Program-made: the position numbers and the translations under genes
DNA from: Elusimicrobiota bacterium
GTDB taxonomy: Bacteria; Elusimicrobiota; Elusimicrobia; UBA1565; UBA9628
Assembly (NCBI GenBank): GCA_023700845.1
Contig: JAMPYD010000106.1
Span: 1-6,790, forward strand
Direction: 5' to 3'
DNA length: 6,790 nt
The notes under the pieces: generated by a model
Database searches by the model: none
What the model saw: only the letters and a program-made list of their open reading frames with translations
Told to the model about the DNA's origin: nothing
In this document: one piece after another, positions 1 through 6,084 of the stretch
How positions within the stretch are numbered: position 1 is the first letter of the stretch
Layout: the number at the start of each line of letters is the position of its first letter

Positions 1-15
1 GCCGGTTCGCCGCGC

Positions 16-1170
16 TCATGCGCCGACGGACGCCTCCCGCGGGCGGCCCGGCTCGACGCGGCACGGCGGCTGGGCGCGGCCGGGCCGCGTCATCACGATC
101 TGGAACAGCTGGCTGCGGCGCGCGCGGAATCCTCCCGCCGCGCAGAGCAGGGAGACCTTCAGCGTCCGGTACGCTCGGTCGCCGTACCTGCCCCGCAGCT
201 CGGGCCAGCGCCGCGCGAGATTATCGTGCCAGGCCAGCAAGGTCGGGTCGTAATGGGGCCCCAGGTTGTGCACATCCTCCGCCACGAAATGCCCCTCCAT
301 GGCTCCGGCTAGGCGCGCGAGGGTCGGCGCCGCGCCGTCGGGGAACAGGCTCCGGTCGAGCCACGGGTCGACCCGGAGGGCCCCGTCGTTCCGGCCGACG
401 GCGTGGATCAGGGCGATGCCGTCGGCCTTCAGGCACTGCGCGGCGGCCGCCATGGAGGCGCGGTAGTCCCCGAGGGCGACGTTCTCCATCAGACCGATCG
501 ACACCACCCGGTCGAAGCGGCCGCGGACCTCCTTATGATCCTGCACGCGCAGCGCGACGGGCAGGCCCTTGCACAGCTCGCGCCCGAGCTTCACCCGCTC
601 GGCGTCGATGTCGACGCCGGTGACGCTGACGCCGTGCCGCTCGGCCGCGTAGCGGGCGAAGGCGCCCCAACCGCAGCCGAGGTCGAGGACGCTCATGCCG
701 CGCTTCAGCTCGAGCTTGCGGCACACGAGCTCCATCCCCCCCTCGACGGCCTCGTCGAGGTTTCTCGCGCCCTTCCAGTAGGCGCACGTGAAGGACATCC
801 TCGCGCCCAGCATCGCCTGAAAGACGTCGCCGCCGGGGCCGGAGCGGGCGCCGGCGGAGCCATGGGACCGCAGGCTCGCCCGGAAATCGCGGAAGCGCCC
901 CGCGAGGGCCCGCAGGCCGGGCCACGGGCCCGGCGCGAGCCTCTCGTGGAGGCCGGCCCTGAAAAGCCGGTGAAAGACCTCGTCGAGCCGGTCCGCCTCC
1001 CACCAGCCGTCCGCGTACGATTCGCCGAGCGCCGGGCCTCCCCCGGTCAGCGCGCGCCGGTAGAATTCCGGATCGGCGACGCGGATGTCCCAGGGGCGCC
1101 CGCCCCCCACGGCGATCCCGGCCCGCGAGAGGAGGGCGCGCATGTCCGACTCGGCCTGTTCGCTGGTCAT
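16..1170 (-). CDS. cfa: Cyclopropane-fatty-acyl-phospholipid synthase (Cfa family, SAM-dependent)
   Basis: A 384-residue protein, close in length to E. coli Cfa (382). Family members transfer a methylene group from S-adenosylmethionine to cis double bonds of phospholipid acyl chains at the inner membrane face. The N-terminus carries Cfa-like stretches (LLSRAGIA near 13, LGESYADGWWE near 48-58). The SAM-binding motif VLDLGCGWG is at 161-169. Residues equivalent to the E. coli bicarbonate/active-site set are present: C129 in TCAYW, E229 in LMEN, H256 in LIHAVG and Y307 in HYDPT. Odd points: the usual HYDxGND motif before the catalytic Cys reads RSGPGGD (109-115), and the His usually following the Glu is N230. 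The ATG start is supported by a strong ribosome site. The stress-domain gene ends one base upstream, so the two are probably one operon. The family call is secure; normal catalytic activity is less so. Confidence 0.93.
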   Translation of the reverse strand: MTSEQAESDMRALLSRAGIAVGGGRPWDIRVADPEFYRRALTGGGPALGESYADGWWEADRLDEVFHRLFRAGLHERLAPGPWPGLRALAGRFRDFRASLRSHGSAGARSGPGGDVFQAMLGARMSFTCAYWKGARNLDEAVEGGMELVCRKLELKRGMSVLDLGCGWGAFARYAAERHGVSVTGVDIDAERVKLGRELCKGLPVALRVQDHKEVRGRFDRVVSIGLMENVALGDYRASMAAAAQCLKADGIALIHAVGRNDGALRVDPWLDRSLFPDGAAPTLARLAGAMEGHFVAEDVHNLGPHYDPTLLAWHDNLARRWPELRGRYGDRAYRTLKVSLLCAAGGFRARRSQLFQIVMTRPGRAQPPCRVEPGRPREASVGA

Positions 1171-1171
1171 G

Positions 1172-1564
1172 TCATTTCCTCCGGCACGCCCGGCGCGCCC
1201 GAAGGGCCTCCTCGGGGGCCGCGTGCACGACGACGAGTATTGCGTCCGAGCGCAGCGCGCCGCGGCAGCGGCGCAGGCCGCCCTTGGGGATGCCGAGGCC
1301 CTCGAGGCCGGCGCCGATGGCGTTCAGGCAGCCGACCGTCACCCAGGAGGGCGCCAGCGCCCGCCAATCCTCGAGGCGGGCCGCGGCCTCGCGGGTCGGG
1401 TAGTCGTTGGCCACGATCGAGATTCTCCGGGGATCGAAGCCCGCGCGCCTCAGCGACGCGGCCGCTCCGGCCGCCTCACGGCGCGTGCGGCAGATCGCGG
1501 CGACGGGAGCGCGCCCCGGCGCGCGGCGCCTCTTCGATTCGATCGTCCTCATGAGCGCTAACAT
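1172..1564 (-). CDS. Small YflT/17M-like stress-domain protein
   Basis: About 130 residues from the ATG at 1564, or 126 from the ATG at 1552; neither has a clear Shine-Dalgarno. The frame runs open further upstream to 1663, but that extension looks non-coding. I see an N-terminal half like YflT/general-stress-17M domains (VAAICRTRREA, then LRRAGFDPRRISIVAND) and a C-terminal half with the typical GLGIPKGGLRR ... AILVVVHA pattern. Family members usually carry a long glycine-rich stretch between these halves; here only a short segment (roughly GCLNAIGAGLEG) remains. No signal peptide or convincing membrane helix is visible. Its biochemical function is unknown. The TGA stop lies one base before the cfa start and the cfa ribosome site lies inside this gene, so translation is likely coupled. 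Domain assignment is from remembered motif similarity. Confidence 0.68.
   Translation of the reverse strand: MLALMRTIESKRRRAPGRAPVAAICRTRREAAGAAASLRRAGFDPRRISIVANDYPTREAAARLEDWRALAPSWVTVGCLNAIGAGLEGLGIPKGGLRRCRGALRSDAILVVVHAAPEEALRARRACRRK
1178..1182 (-). promoter_or_regulatory. Shine-Dalgarno of cfa, inside the upstream gene
   Basis: The minus strand reads GGAGG seven bases before the cfa ATG, overlapping the last codons of the stress-domain gene. The upstream TGA and the cfa ATG are separated by one base. This fixes the cfa start and implies translational coupling. Confidence 0.8.
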
Positions 1565-1741
1565 ACGAAGATAAAAAAAGGCGCGCGATGGACGATTTGT
1601 CGAGAAGTTGGGGCGATTTCGTGACGCGGGCGCCCCGTCACACGCGGGCCTCAATACTGTCACGCCGTCTCAATAGGAATCGAAAGCCGCCGCGTCGTAT
1701 ATTGATGCACGCGAAAATTCATTCCGGAGAGAAACAGCGAC
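1565..1741. promoter_or_regulatory. Divergent intergenic region with operator-like repeats
   Basis: This 177-base region separates the minus-strand stress/cfa unit from the plus-strand nucleotidyltransferase and is visibly more AT-rich than its surroundings. It holds an inverted repeat GTGACG/CGTCAC (1621-1626 and 1636-1641, 9-base gap), and a 7-base direct repeat CTCAATA at 1650-1656 and 1669-1675 (19-base period). A TATATT (1698-1703) resembles a plus-strand -10, but no good -35 lies 16-18 bases upstream. Promoters for both directions must lie here, but I cannot place either confidently. Confidence 0.45.
1726..1731 (+). promoter_or_regulatory. Shine-Dalgarno of the nucleotidyltransferase gene
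   Basis: GGAGAG lies 10 bases before the ATG at 1742. It is the best purine-rich site near the 5' end of the frame and supports that start. Confidence 0.6.
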
Positions 1742-2689
1742 ATGAGGCATGCGAGCAAGGGCGCAGCGGCGGGGCGGTGGGGGATCGTGCTGGCGGGCGG
1801 GGAAGGCGAGAGGCTCAAGCCCTTGATCCGGCAATGGCTGGGCCACGACAAGCCCAAGCAGTTCTGCACCCTGACCAGCGACCGGACCTTGCTCGAGGAG
1901 ACGCTCGACCGCGTCTCGGGCCTCGTCGCGCGCGAGCGCCTGGTCACGATCATCGGCCGCGACCACGGCCGCTACCTCAACGGCTGCGCCGCGCGGGCGG
2001 GGCGCGTCATCCTCCAGCCGGCCGGACGCGAGACCGCGCCGGGGATATTCCTGCCCGCGGCCCACATCCTGCGCGCCGACCCGGACGCCACGGTCCTCAT
2101 CTTCCCCTCCGACCATTTCATTTCCTCCGCCCCCGCCTTCGCCTCCTGCGTGGAACGCGCCGCGGCCCTGGCCGAGCGCCGCCCGGACAAGATCGTGCTT
2201 CTGGGCGCGGTCCCGGACGGGCCCGAGCAGGACTACGGCTGGATCGAGCCGGAGCGGTCCTGGCCGCGGGCCGCGGGCGCGATGAAGGTCTCGCGCTTCC
2301 GCGAAAAGCCCGGATCGCGGGAGGCCGCGGAGATGTTCGAGCAGGGCTGCCTGTGGAACACCATGGTCATGGCCGTCAAGGTCCGGACGCTGTGGGACCT
2401 GGGCCGGTCCTGCCTCCCGGAGATGATGGCCGTCTTCGACGGGCTTCTTCCGGAGCTGGGAACCCCGCGGGAGGCGTCCGCGCTCGAGGAGGCCTACCGC
2501 CGCCTGGGCCGCTTCAACTTCTCGAGCCAGATCGTCGAGCGGGTTCCGGAGCGGGTCATGGTCCTGCCGATGACGGGCGTGGAGTGGAGCGACCTCGGCC
2601 GCCCCGCCCGCATCCAGGAGATCATGGGCCGCCTCGGTCGAGGCCTGCCCGCCGCCCCGGCCCCGTGCCTGGCCGCGGCCGCCGCCTAG
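1742..2689 (+). CDS. Mannose-1-phosphate guanylyltransferase-like sugar nucleotidyltransferase
   Basis: A 315-residue cytosolic enzyme of the NTP-transferase fold. The family makes GDP-mannose from mannose-1-phosphate and GTP, feeding exopolysaccharide, lipopolysaccharide or glycan synthesis. Signature stretches appear in the expected order: LAGGEGERL (17-25, nucleotide loop), KPKQF (37-41), QPAGRETAPGI (92-102), FPSDHFI (121-127, metal-binding Asp), YGWIEP (165-170), FREKP (186-190), WNTMV (205-209) and EWSDLGRP (281-288). The common GRNTAP motif reads GRETAP. The protein stops soon after the nucleotidyltransferase domain and lacks the C-terminal cupin isomerase domain of bifunctional ManC/AlgA enzymes. 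The tail is Ala/Pro-rich low complexity. The ATG has an SD at 1726-1731. The GTP/mannose preference is inferred from the family, so another hexose-1-phosphate substrate is possible. Confidence 0.9.
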   Translation: MRHASKGAAAGRWGIVLAGGEGERLKPLIRQWLGHDKPKQFCTLTSDRTLLEETLDRVSGLVARERLVTIIGRDHGRYLNGCAARAGRVILQPAGRETAPGIFLPAAHILRADPDATVLIFPSDHFISSAPAFASCVERAAALAERRPDKIVLLGAVPDGPEQDYGWIEPERSWPRAAGAMKVSRFREKPGSREAAEMFEQGCLWNTMVMAVKVRTLWDLGRSCLPEMMAVFDGLLPELGTPREASALEEAYRRLGRFNFSSQIVERVPERVMVLPMTGVEWSDLGRPARIQEIMGRLGRGLPAAPAPCLAAAAA

Positions 2690-2696
2690 GGTCGCC

Positions 2697-2897
2697 GTGA
2701 GCCTCCCGAACGCCGAGGCCGCGCCCGCCGCCGGGGTCGAAGCGCTCGAGCGGCCCGACGAGGGCGCCGTGCTCGTCCGCTATTTCAAGATCGACTTCGA
2801 TCGCTGCCTCATACGCCAAGGCAGCCGCGTGAAGGTCAGCCCACCACGCGCCAGGGCTTGCGCCGGTCGTCGTCGTCCGGCGAGCCCGCGCCGATAA
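2697..2897 (+). CDS. Short reading frame of unknown function, possibly a gene remnant
   Basis: A GTG-started frame of 66 codons begins seven bases after the nucleotidyltransferase stop, without a convincing ribosome site. I recognise no family. Through about codon 48 nearly every codon ends in G or C while second positions are mixed, the signature of real genes in this genome. Residues near 26-47 (LVRYFKIDFDRCL, then IRQGSRVKV) look like a folded protein segment. From about 2838 the codon pattern collapses into Arg/Pro-rich sequence, exactly where the frame runs antisense to the 3' end of the receiver gene. It may be a real small protein overlapping its convergent neighbour, the 5' end of a truncated gene, or chance in GC-rich DNA. 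Confidence 0.3.
   Translation: MSLPNAEAAPAAGVEALERPDEGAVLVRYFKIDFDRCLIRQGSRVKVSPPRARACAGRRRPASPRR
2789..2825. repeat. Two adjacent inverted repeats in the convergent intergenic region
   Basis: GATCGA/TCGATC occupies 2789-2802, followed directly by GCTGCCT (2803-2809) and AGGCAGC (2819-2825), a perfect 7-bp stem with a 9-base loop. They lie just past the receiver stop at 2836 and inside the short frame at 2697-2897. They could act as a transcript end between convergent genes, but no T-tract follows on either strand, so I do not call an intrinsic terminator. Confidence 0.4.
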
Positions 2898-3243
2898 GGT
2901 CCTCGACGGTCTCGCGCAGGCGCTGCGGGTCGATGGGCTTGGTGATGTAGGCGCGGGCTCCGCGCTCCAGGGCCTCCCGCGCGACGGAGATGTCGGACTG
3001 CCCCGTGAGCATGATGACGCACAGGCTCGGCACGAGGCGCAGCGCCTTCTCCAGCACCTCGAGCCCGCCGACCTCCGGCATCACGAGATCGAGGAGCACG
3101 ACCGAGGGCCGCTCCGCCTGGATCTTGGCCAGGGCCTCCGCGCCTCCCGCCGCCTCGACGACCGCGCCGACCGGGGCGAGGACGTAGCTCAGGACGCGGC
3201 GGGTATCGGCGTCGTCGTCCACGACCAGGATCCTCTGCGCCAT
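2836..3243 (-). CDS. Single-domain response regulator (CheY-like receiver)
   Basis: A 135-residue protein made of one receiver domain and a short charged tail with a run of four Asp residues (GSPDDDDRRK). Phosphotransfer residues are visible: acidic pocket D9-D11 in VVDDDAD, phospho-acceptor D52 in LLDLVMP, switch T80 in MLTGQ, and K102 in ITKPI. There is no output domain, so it should act by protein contact, phosphate relay or phosphate-sink behaviour. The ATG is preceded by a GGGGGAG-type ribosome site with about nine bases spacing. The frame stays open upstream to 3687, but that extension runs through the lipoprotein gene in another frame and is not the start. It lies 17 bases after the lipoprotein gene and downstream of the PAS kinase on the same strand, so the three are probably co-transcribed. 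Confidence 0.93.
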   Translation of the reverse strand: MAQRILVVDDDADTRRVLSYVLAPVGAVVEAAGGAEALAKIQAERPSVVLLDLVMPEVGGLEVLEKALRLVPSLCVIMLTGQSDISVAREALERGARAYITKPIDPQRLRETVEDLIGAGSPDDDDRRKPWRVVG

Positions 3244-3260
3244 GCCGGTGATCTCCCCCC

Positions 3261-3668
3261 TCAGTCGCAGGCGGCCCACAGCAGGCGCCGCCCCGTCGGA
3301 CGCTCCGCGTCGCCCGTCGCCTCGGCGGTGATGAACAGCTCGGAGCAGTCGACCTCCGTCAGCGCCCTCAGCTCGCCGCTGAAATCCCCGCGCATGCTCA
3401 GGCAGCCCAGGTTCGAGGGAGGGTCCTCGCGGCCCGTGCGCACCCACGCGACGTAGGCGTAGCCGGGCGGATCCAGGCGCTCGGGCTCCGCGAGGTTCTC
3501 GACCCGAACCGACACGGCCGTGCCGCTGCCGGCCAGCCGGGTGAAGCGGACCTCTCCCTCGGCCGCCGGAAGCTCCGGAGCGCGGCTCAGCGGCCGCCCT
3601 CCCCCGAGCCCGGCGCAGGACGACAGCGCCGCCGCCGCGGCCGCGAGCACGAATCGCCTCGCAATCAT
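3261..3668 (-). CDS. Small secreted lipoprotein of unknown function
   Basis: 135 residues. The N-terminus is a classic lipoprotein signal: basic MIARR, a hydrophobic Ala-rich core, and lipobox LSSC with the lipidated Cys at 18. Residue +2 is Ala, so outer-membrane sorting is the default expectation in a Gram-negative cell. The mature part (about 117 residues) looks like a compact beta-rich domain: TAVSVRVENL, then YAYVAWVRTG, NLGCLSMRGDFSGEL and ELFITAEATGD. This order loosely recalls the C-terminal domain of RskA-type anti-sigma factors (YVxWL ... LG ... L.VT.E), but that is only a resemblance. Three further cysteines are present. ATG start with a GAGGGG ribosome site eight bases upstream. 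It sits between the PAS kinase (61-base gap) and the receiver (17-base gap), so a sensing or envelope role in the same system is plausible but unproven. Confidence 0.82.
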   Translation of the reverse strand: MIARRFVLAAAAAALSSCAGLGGGRPLSRAPELPAAEGEVRFTRLAGSGTAVSVRVENLAEPERLDPPGYAYVAWVRTGREDPPSNLGCLSMRGDFSGELRALTEVDCSELFITAEATGDAERPTGRRLLWAACD

Positions 3669-3693
3669 AAAGCGCCCCCCTCGACAACGAGTA

Positions 3694-3718
3694 TAGGCGC
3701 CGCGGAGGGCCGCGCCTA
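3694..3718. repeat. Strong GC hairpin between kinase and lipoprotein genes
   Basis: TAGGCGC (3694-3700) and GCGCCTA (3712-3718) form a perfect 7-bp stem; an alternative fold pairs CGCGG (3701-3705) with CCGCG (3710-3714) inside TAGG/CCTA. On the minus-strand transcript it lies 11 bases past the kinase stop and 25 bases before the lipoprotein start. No U-run follows, so partial termination, transcript processing or 3'-end protection fit better than a full terminator. Confidence 0.5.
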
Positions 3719-3729
3719 CTGCGTCGGCG

Positions 3730-5961
3730 TCACTTTTTTAAGGCGGCCGAATGACGGGCGCGCGCGGCGCGCCGGCCGGGCTTCTCGGCGAGGGGAAGCG
3801 TGAAGAAGATGATCGAGCCCCGGCCCAGGTCGCTCTCGGCCCACACCCGGCATCCGCGGTTCGTGAGGATCGAGCGGACGATCGACAGGCCGAGCCCCGT
3901 GCCGCGCGCGGTGTTGCGCCGCGCGTTCTCGGCGCGGTGGAAGCGGTCGAAGACCCGGGGCAGGTCCTCCTTGGGTATGCCGATCCCCGTGTCGCGCACG
4001 GAGACGACCGCCCTCCGGCCGACCTCGCGCGCCTGGATGAAGACGCGGCCGTTCTTCCGGTTGTACTTGATCGCGTTCTCGCAGAGGTTCTGCATCACCT
4101 GGGCCAGCTCCGCCCGGTTCATGACGACCCTCAGGCCCTTGGGCATGCGCACGCTGATCCTCACCGCGCGCTTGCGGCTCACCGGCGCCAGGCCCCGCAC
4201 CTGCTTCTCGATGCTCGCGCGCAGGTTCACCGTGTCGGCCGCGGAGCGAACCCGCCCCTCGTCGTGCGAGGAGAGCTGGAGGAGGTCCTCGACGAGCTGG
4301 GACAGCCGGTCGGCGTGCTTCTCGATGATCTGCGTGAATTTGGTCCGCTGGACGGGGACGTCGAGGGCGCCCGCGACGAGCGACTCCGCGTAGCCCTTGA
4401 TCGCCGTGATGGGGGTGAGCAATTCGTGGGATACGTTGGCGACGAAATCGCGCTGGCGGGCCTCGCTCTTGCGCAGGGCCGCGGCCTCCGCGGCCTCCTT
4501 GCGCAGGCTCACGTCCTCGATGACGAGCACGATGTTGATCCCGCTGTCGCTCTCGTACGGGACGACGCGCCCGCTGATCGCCAGCATGCGGCCGCCGAGC
4601 TTCGGCACGTCGCATTCCAGCTCCAGGTTCGAAAACGGCGTGCGCGCGGCCGCCAGCACGGAGAGGGATTTGCGGATCGCCGGCACGTTCCAGCGGCCCC
4701 GCCCGAGCTCGTAGACGGACTTCCCCTCGACCTCGGCGGGCGAGCAGGAAAACAGGTTGTAGTAGGACCGGCTCGCGCGCACGACCTTCAGGCTGCGGTT
4801 GAGGATGAGGAGGGAGTCGTTGACCGTGTCGACGATGGCCTCGGCGTAGTCGCGGGCCATCTCGAGCTGGCGGATGCCGGACTTCCGCTCCGTGATGTCG
4901 ATCATCGACATCACGACGCCGGCGATGCTGTTCTCGGTGGTCTTGTAGGGCCGGAACCAGAGCGAATACCACCGCTCCTTCGCGTCGCACACCTCGAGAT
5001 GGCTCGGGCCGAAGCCGGAGAGGACCGAGCGGAGGATCTCCTGCAGCTGCGGCACCGCGACGTTGAGCTTGATGGCGTGGATCGTCCGGCCGACGTCGGA
5101 GTAGCCCACGCCGAAGGCCTTCTCGGCCGGCGGCGTGTAGCGCCGGATGCGCATTTTCATGTCCAGCATCACGATCGGGATCTCGGCGCTGGCGAGAAGG
5201 TTCGAGAGGTCGTCGAGGGTCCCGGTCACCTGCAGGTTCCGCTCGCGCAGCTCCTGGTTGACCGACAGCAGCTCCGCGTTCGCCGCCTGGATCTCGCGCT
5301 TGACGACGGCGAGCTCGTCGTCGGAGTCGGCGACCTTCTGGCAGGTGCCGCAACCCGCGGGCTCCGCGGCGGGGCGGCCCTTGGCCTCCGGGAACACGAG
5401 CTGGCCGTCCGCCTCCCCGGCCGCGCCCGGGGCCGGCGCGCCGTCGACCTTGAAGAGGACGAGGTAGCGCCGCCGGCGGTCCGATTCGACCCGGATCGAC
5501 AGCACCTCGATGCCGATCGACAGCTCCCGGCCGTCGATCGGATAGCGCGCCGTCCGCCGGACCGAGCGGTCCTCCGACTTCGACGTCAGGAGAGCGGCGC
5601 GGATCGCGACGGTCAGCCCCGCGTGGACCAGCCTCAGGAGGTTTCCGGACGGGGCGCCGGGCTCGCGCAGCAGATGCGGAGGCAGGCGGCCCTGGACGTG
5701 GAGGATGTTGAAGCCGTCGTCGACGAGGAAGGCGGCGGGCGTGTAGCGCGACAGGAGGACGCGCTTGACCTCCTCCTGAAGGGCGGGCTCGGCGACGGAG
5801 CGCAGGCCGCTTCGGCGGTCGGGGATGGAGGTCAGCTCCGGCGCGCACAGGACCGCGGGCTGGACCGATTGAGGAGCCGCCGGCGGCGCGGCGAAGAGGG
5901 GCTCCCCCTCGCTCGGGCGCGACGAACGGCCGCGGTGCTTGTTTTTCTTGCGGGTGGACAC
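3730..5961 (-). CDS. Soluble multi-PAS sensor histidine kinase with CheB-CheR-fusion-type PAS module
   Basis: 743 residues with no signal peptide or membrane helix, so it should be cytosolic. Order: a basic, Pro/Ala-rich tail (1-60); a first PAS-like region (about 63-172) resembling the segment after CheR in CheB-CheR fusions; a linker with CGTC (204-207); a coiled coil (about 212-252, ELLSVNQELRERN); a CheR-type PAS (about 253-358: IVMLD, RIRRYTPPAEKAF, WYSLWFRPYKTTEN); a third PAS (about 370-485); HisKA with H512 in SHELLTP; and HATPase with N629 in NLCENAIKY, D657 in DTGIGIP, FDRFHR, and GTGLGL (687-692). The HisKA/HATPase part is most like PhoR-type kinases, and the E513-x-x-T516 pattern suggests phosphatase activity too. 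CheB and CheR domains are absent. The start is GTG with only a distant purine-rich site, so it is less certain than the domains. A divergent PhoB-like regulator is the likely partner. Confidence 0.93.
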   Translation of the reverse strand: MSTRKKNKHRGRSSRPSEGEPLFAAPPAAPQSVQPAVLCAPELTSIPDRRSGLRSVAEPALQEEVKRVLLSRYTPAAFLVDDGFNILHVQGRLPPHLLREPGAPSGNLLRLVHAGLTVAIRAALLTSKSEDRSVRRTARYPIDGRELSIGIEVLSIRVESDRRRRYLVLFKVDGAPAPGAAGEADGQLVFPEAKGRPAAEPAGCGTCQKVADSDDELAVVKREIQAANAELLSVNQELRERNLQVTGTLDDLSNLLASAEIPIVMLDMKMRIRRYTPPAEKAFGVGYSDVGRTIHAIKLNVAVPQLQEILRSVLSGFGPSHLEVCDAKERWYSLWFRPYKTTENSIAGVVMSMIDITERKSGIRQLEMARDYAEAIVDTVNDSLLILNRSLKVVRASRSYYNLFSCSPAEVEGKSVYELGRGRWNVPAIRKSLSVLAAARTPFSNLELECDVPKLGGRMLAISGRVVPYESDSGINIVLVIEDVSLRKEAAEAAALRKSEARQRDFVANVSHELLTPITAIKGYAESLVAGALDVPVQRTKFTQIIEKHADRLSQLVEDLLQLSSHDEGRVRSAADTVNLRASIEKQVRGLAPVSRKRAVRISVRMPKGLRVVMNRAELAQVMQNLCENAIKYNRKNGRVFIQAREVGRRAVVSVRDTGIGIPKEDLPRVFDRFHRAENARRNTARGTGLGLSIVRSILTNRGCRVWAESDLGRGSIIFFTLPLAEKPGRRAARARHSAALKK

Positions 5962-5972
5962 GATGTGGGCGA

Positions 5973-5995
5973 GGGGCCTTCCTATATATGGCCCC
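5973..5995 (-). repeat. Possible leader hairpin before the kinase start
   Basis: GGGGCC (5973-5978) and GGCCCC (5990-5995) flank an 11-base AT-rich loop. In the kinase transcript the purine-rich AGGAAGG (5977-5983), the only candidate ribosome site and 15 bases from the GTG, lies partly in the loop and partly in the stem. If the transcript starts upstream, folding could limit kinase translation. If the TATATA in the loop is instead a -10 element, the hairpin would not be transcribed. Confidence 0.35.
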
Positions 5996-6031
5996 GGGTC
6001 ATGCTACCAGGAACCGGCGGGCGAACCCATG

Positions 6032-6042
6032 GACAAGTTGTC
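6032..6042. promoter_or_regulatory. Short palindrome in the kinase/regulator intergenic region
   Basis: GACAAGTTGTC is a perfect 5-1-5 palindrome about 70 bases upstream of the kinase start. It is a candidate regulator site; no family is recognisable. Confidence 0.3.
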
Positions 6043-6084
6043 ATGCCCGTGTGACGTCGGCTTGACACGTCCGCTCGGCCGCCC

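Noticed and set aside
403..1554. A 383-codon plus-strand frame opposite cfa and the stress-domain gene
   Set aside because: It is antisense to the recognised Cfa protein, has no domain, and ends in Arg/Ser-rich sequence.
1571..1600. Intrinsic terminator at the seven-base A/T run upstream of the stress-domain gene
   Set aside because: The T-run on the minus strand has no stable stem before it apart from the short self-complementary GCGCGC, and no gene ends there.
1588..2700. A 370-codon plus-strand frame covering the nucleotidyltransferase region
   Set aside because: It is a shifted frame of the nucleotidyltransferase, Arg/Pro/Gly-rich, with no motif; the 1742-2689 frame carries every family signature.
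3244..3687. Upstream extension of the receiver gene to an ATG at 3687
   Set aside because: The extension runs through the lipoprotein gene in another frame and is Arg/Gly-rich; the ATG at 3243 has a good ribosome site and begins a normal receiver.
3716..5848. A second long minus-strand frame overlapping the kinase
   Set aside because: Its product is Arg/Pro/Gly-rich low complexity, and the kinase frame has clear catalytic motifs.
3751..6054. A 767-codon open frame on the plus strand opposite the kinase gene
   Set aside because: It lies antisense to a kinase whose domains are all recognisable. Its product is rich in Asp, Arg, Leu and Val repeats and has no family motif; this is the usual open antisense frame in GC-rich coding DNA.
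6062..6067. TTGACA as a -35 box for the regulator gene
   Set aside because: It is a perfect hexamer, but the sequence 16-18 bases downstream (around AGGTCA) is no -10, and the nearest TACAAT is 27 bases away.
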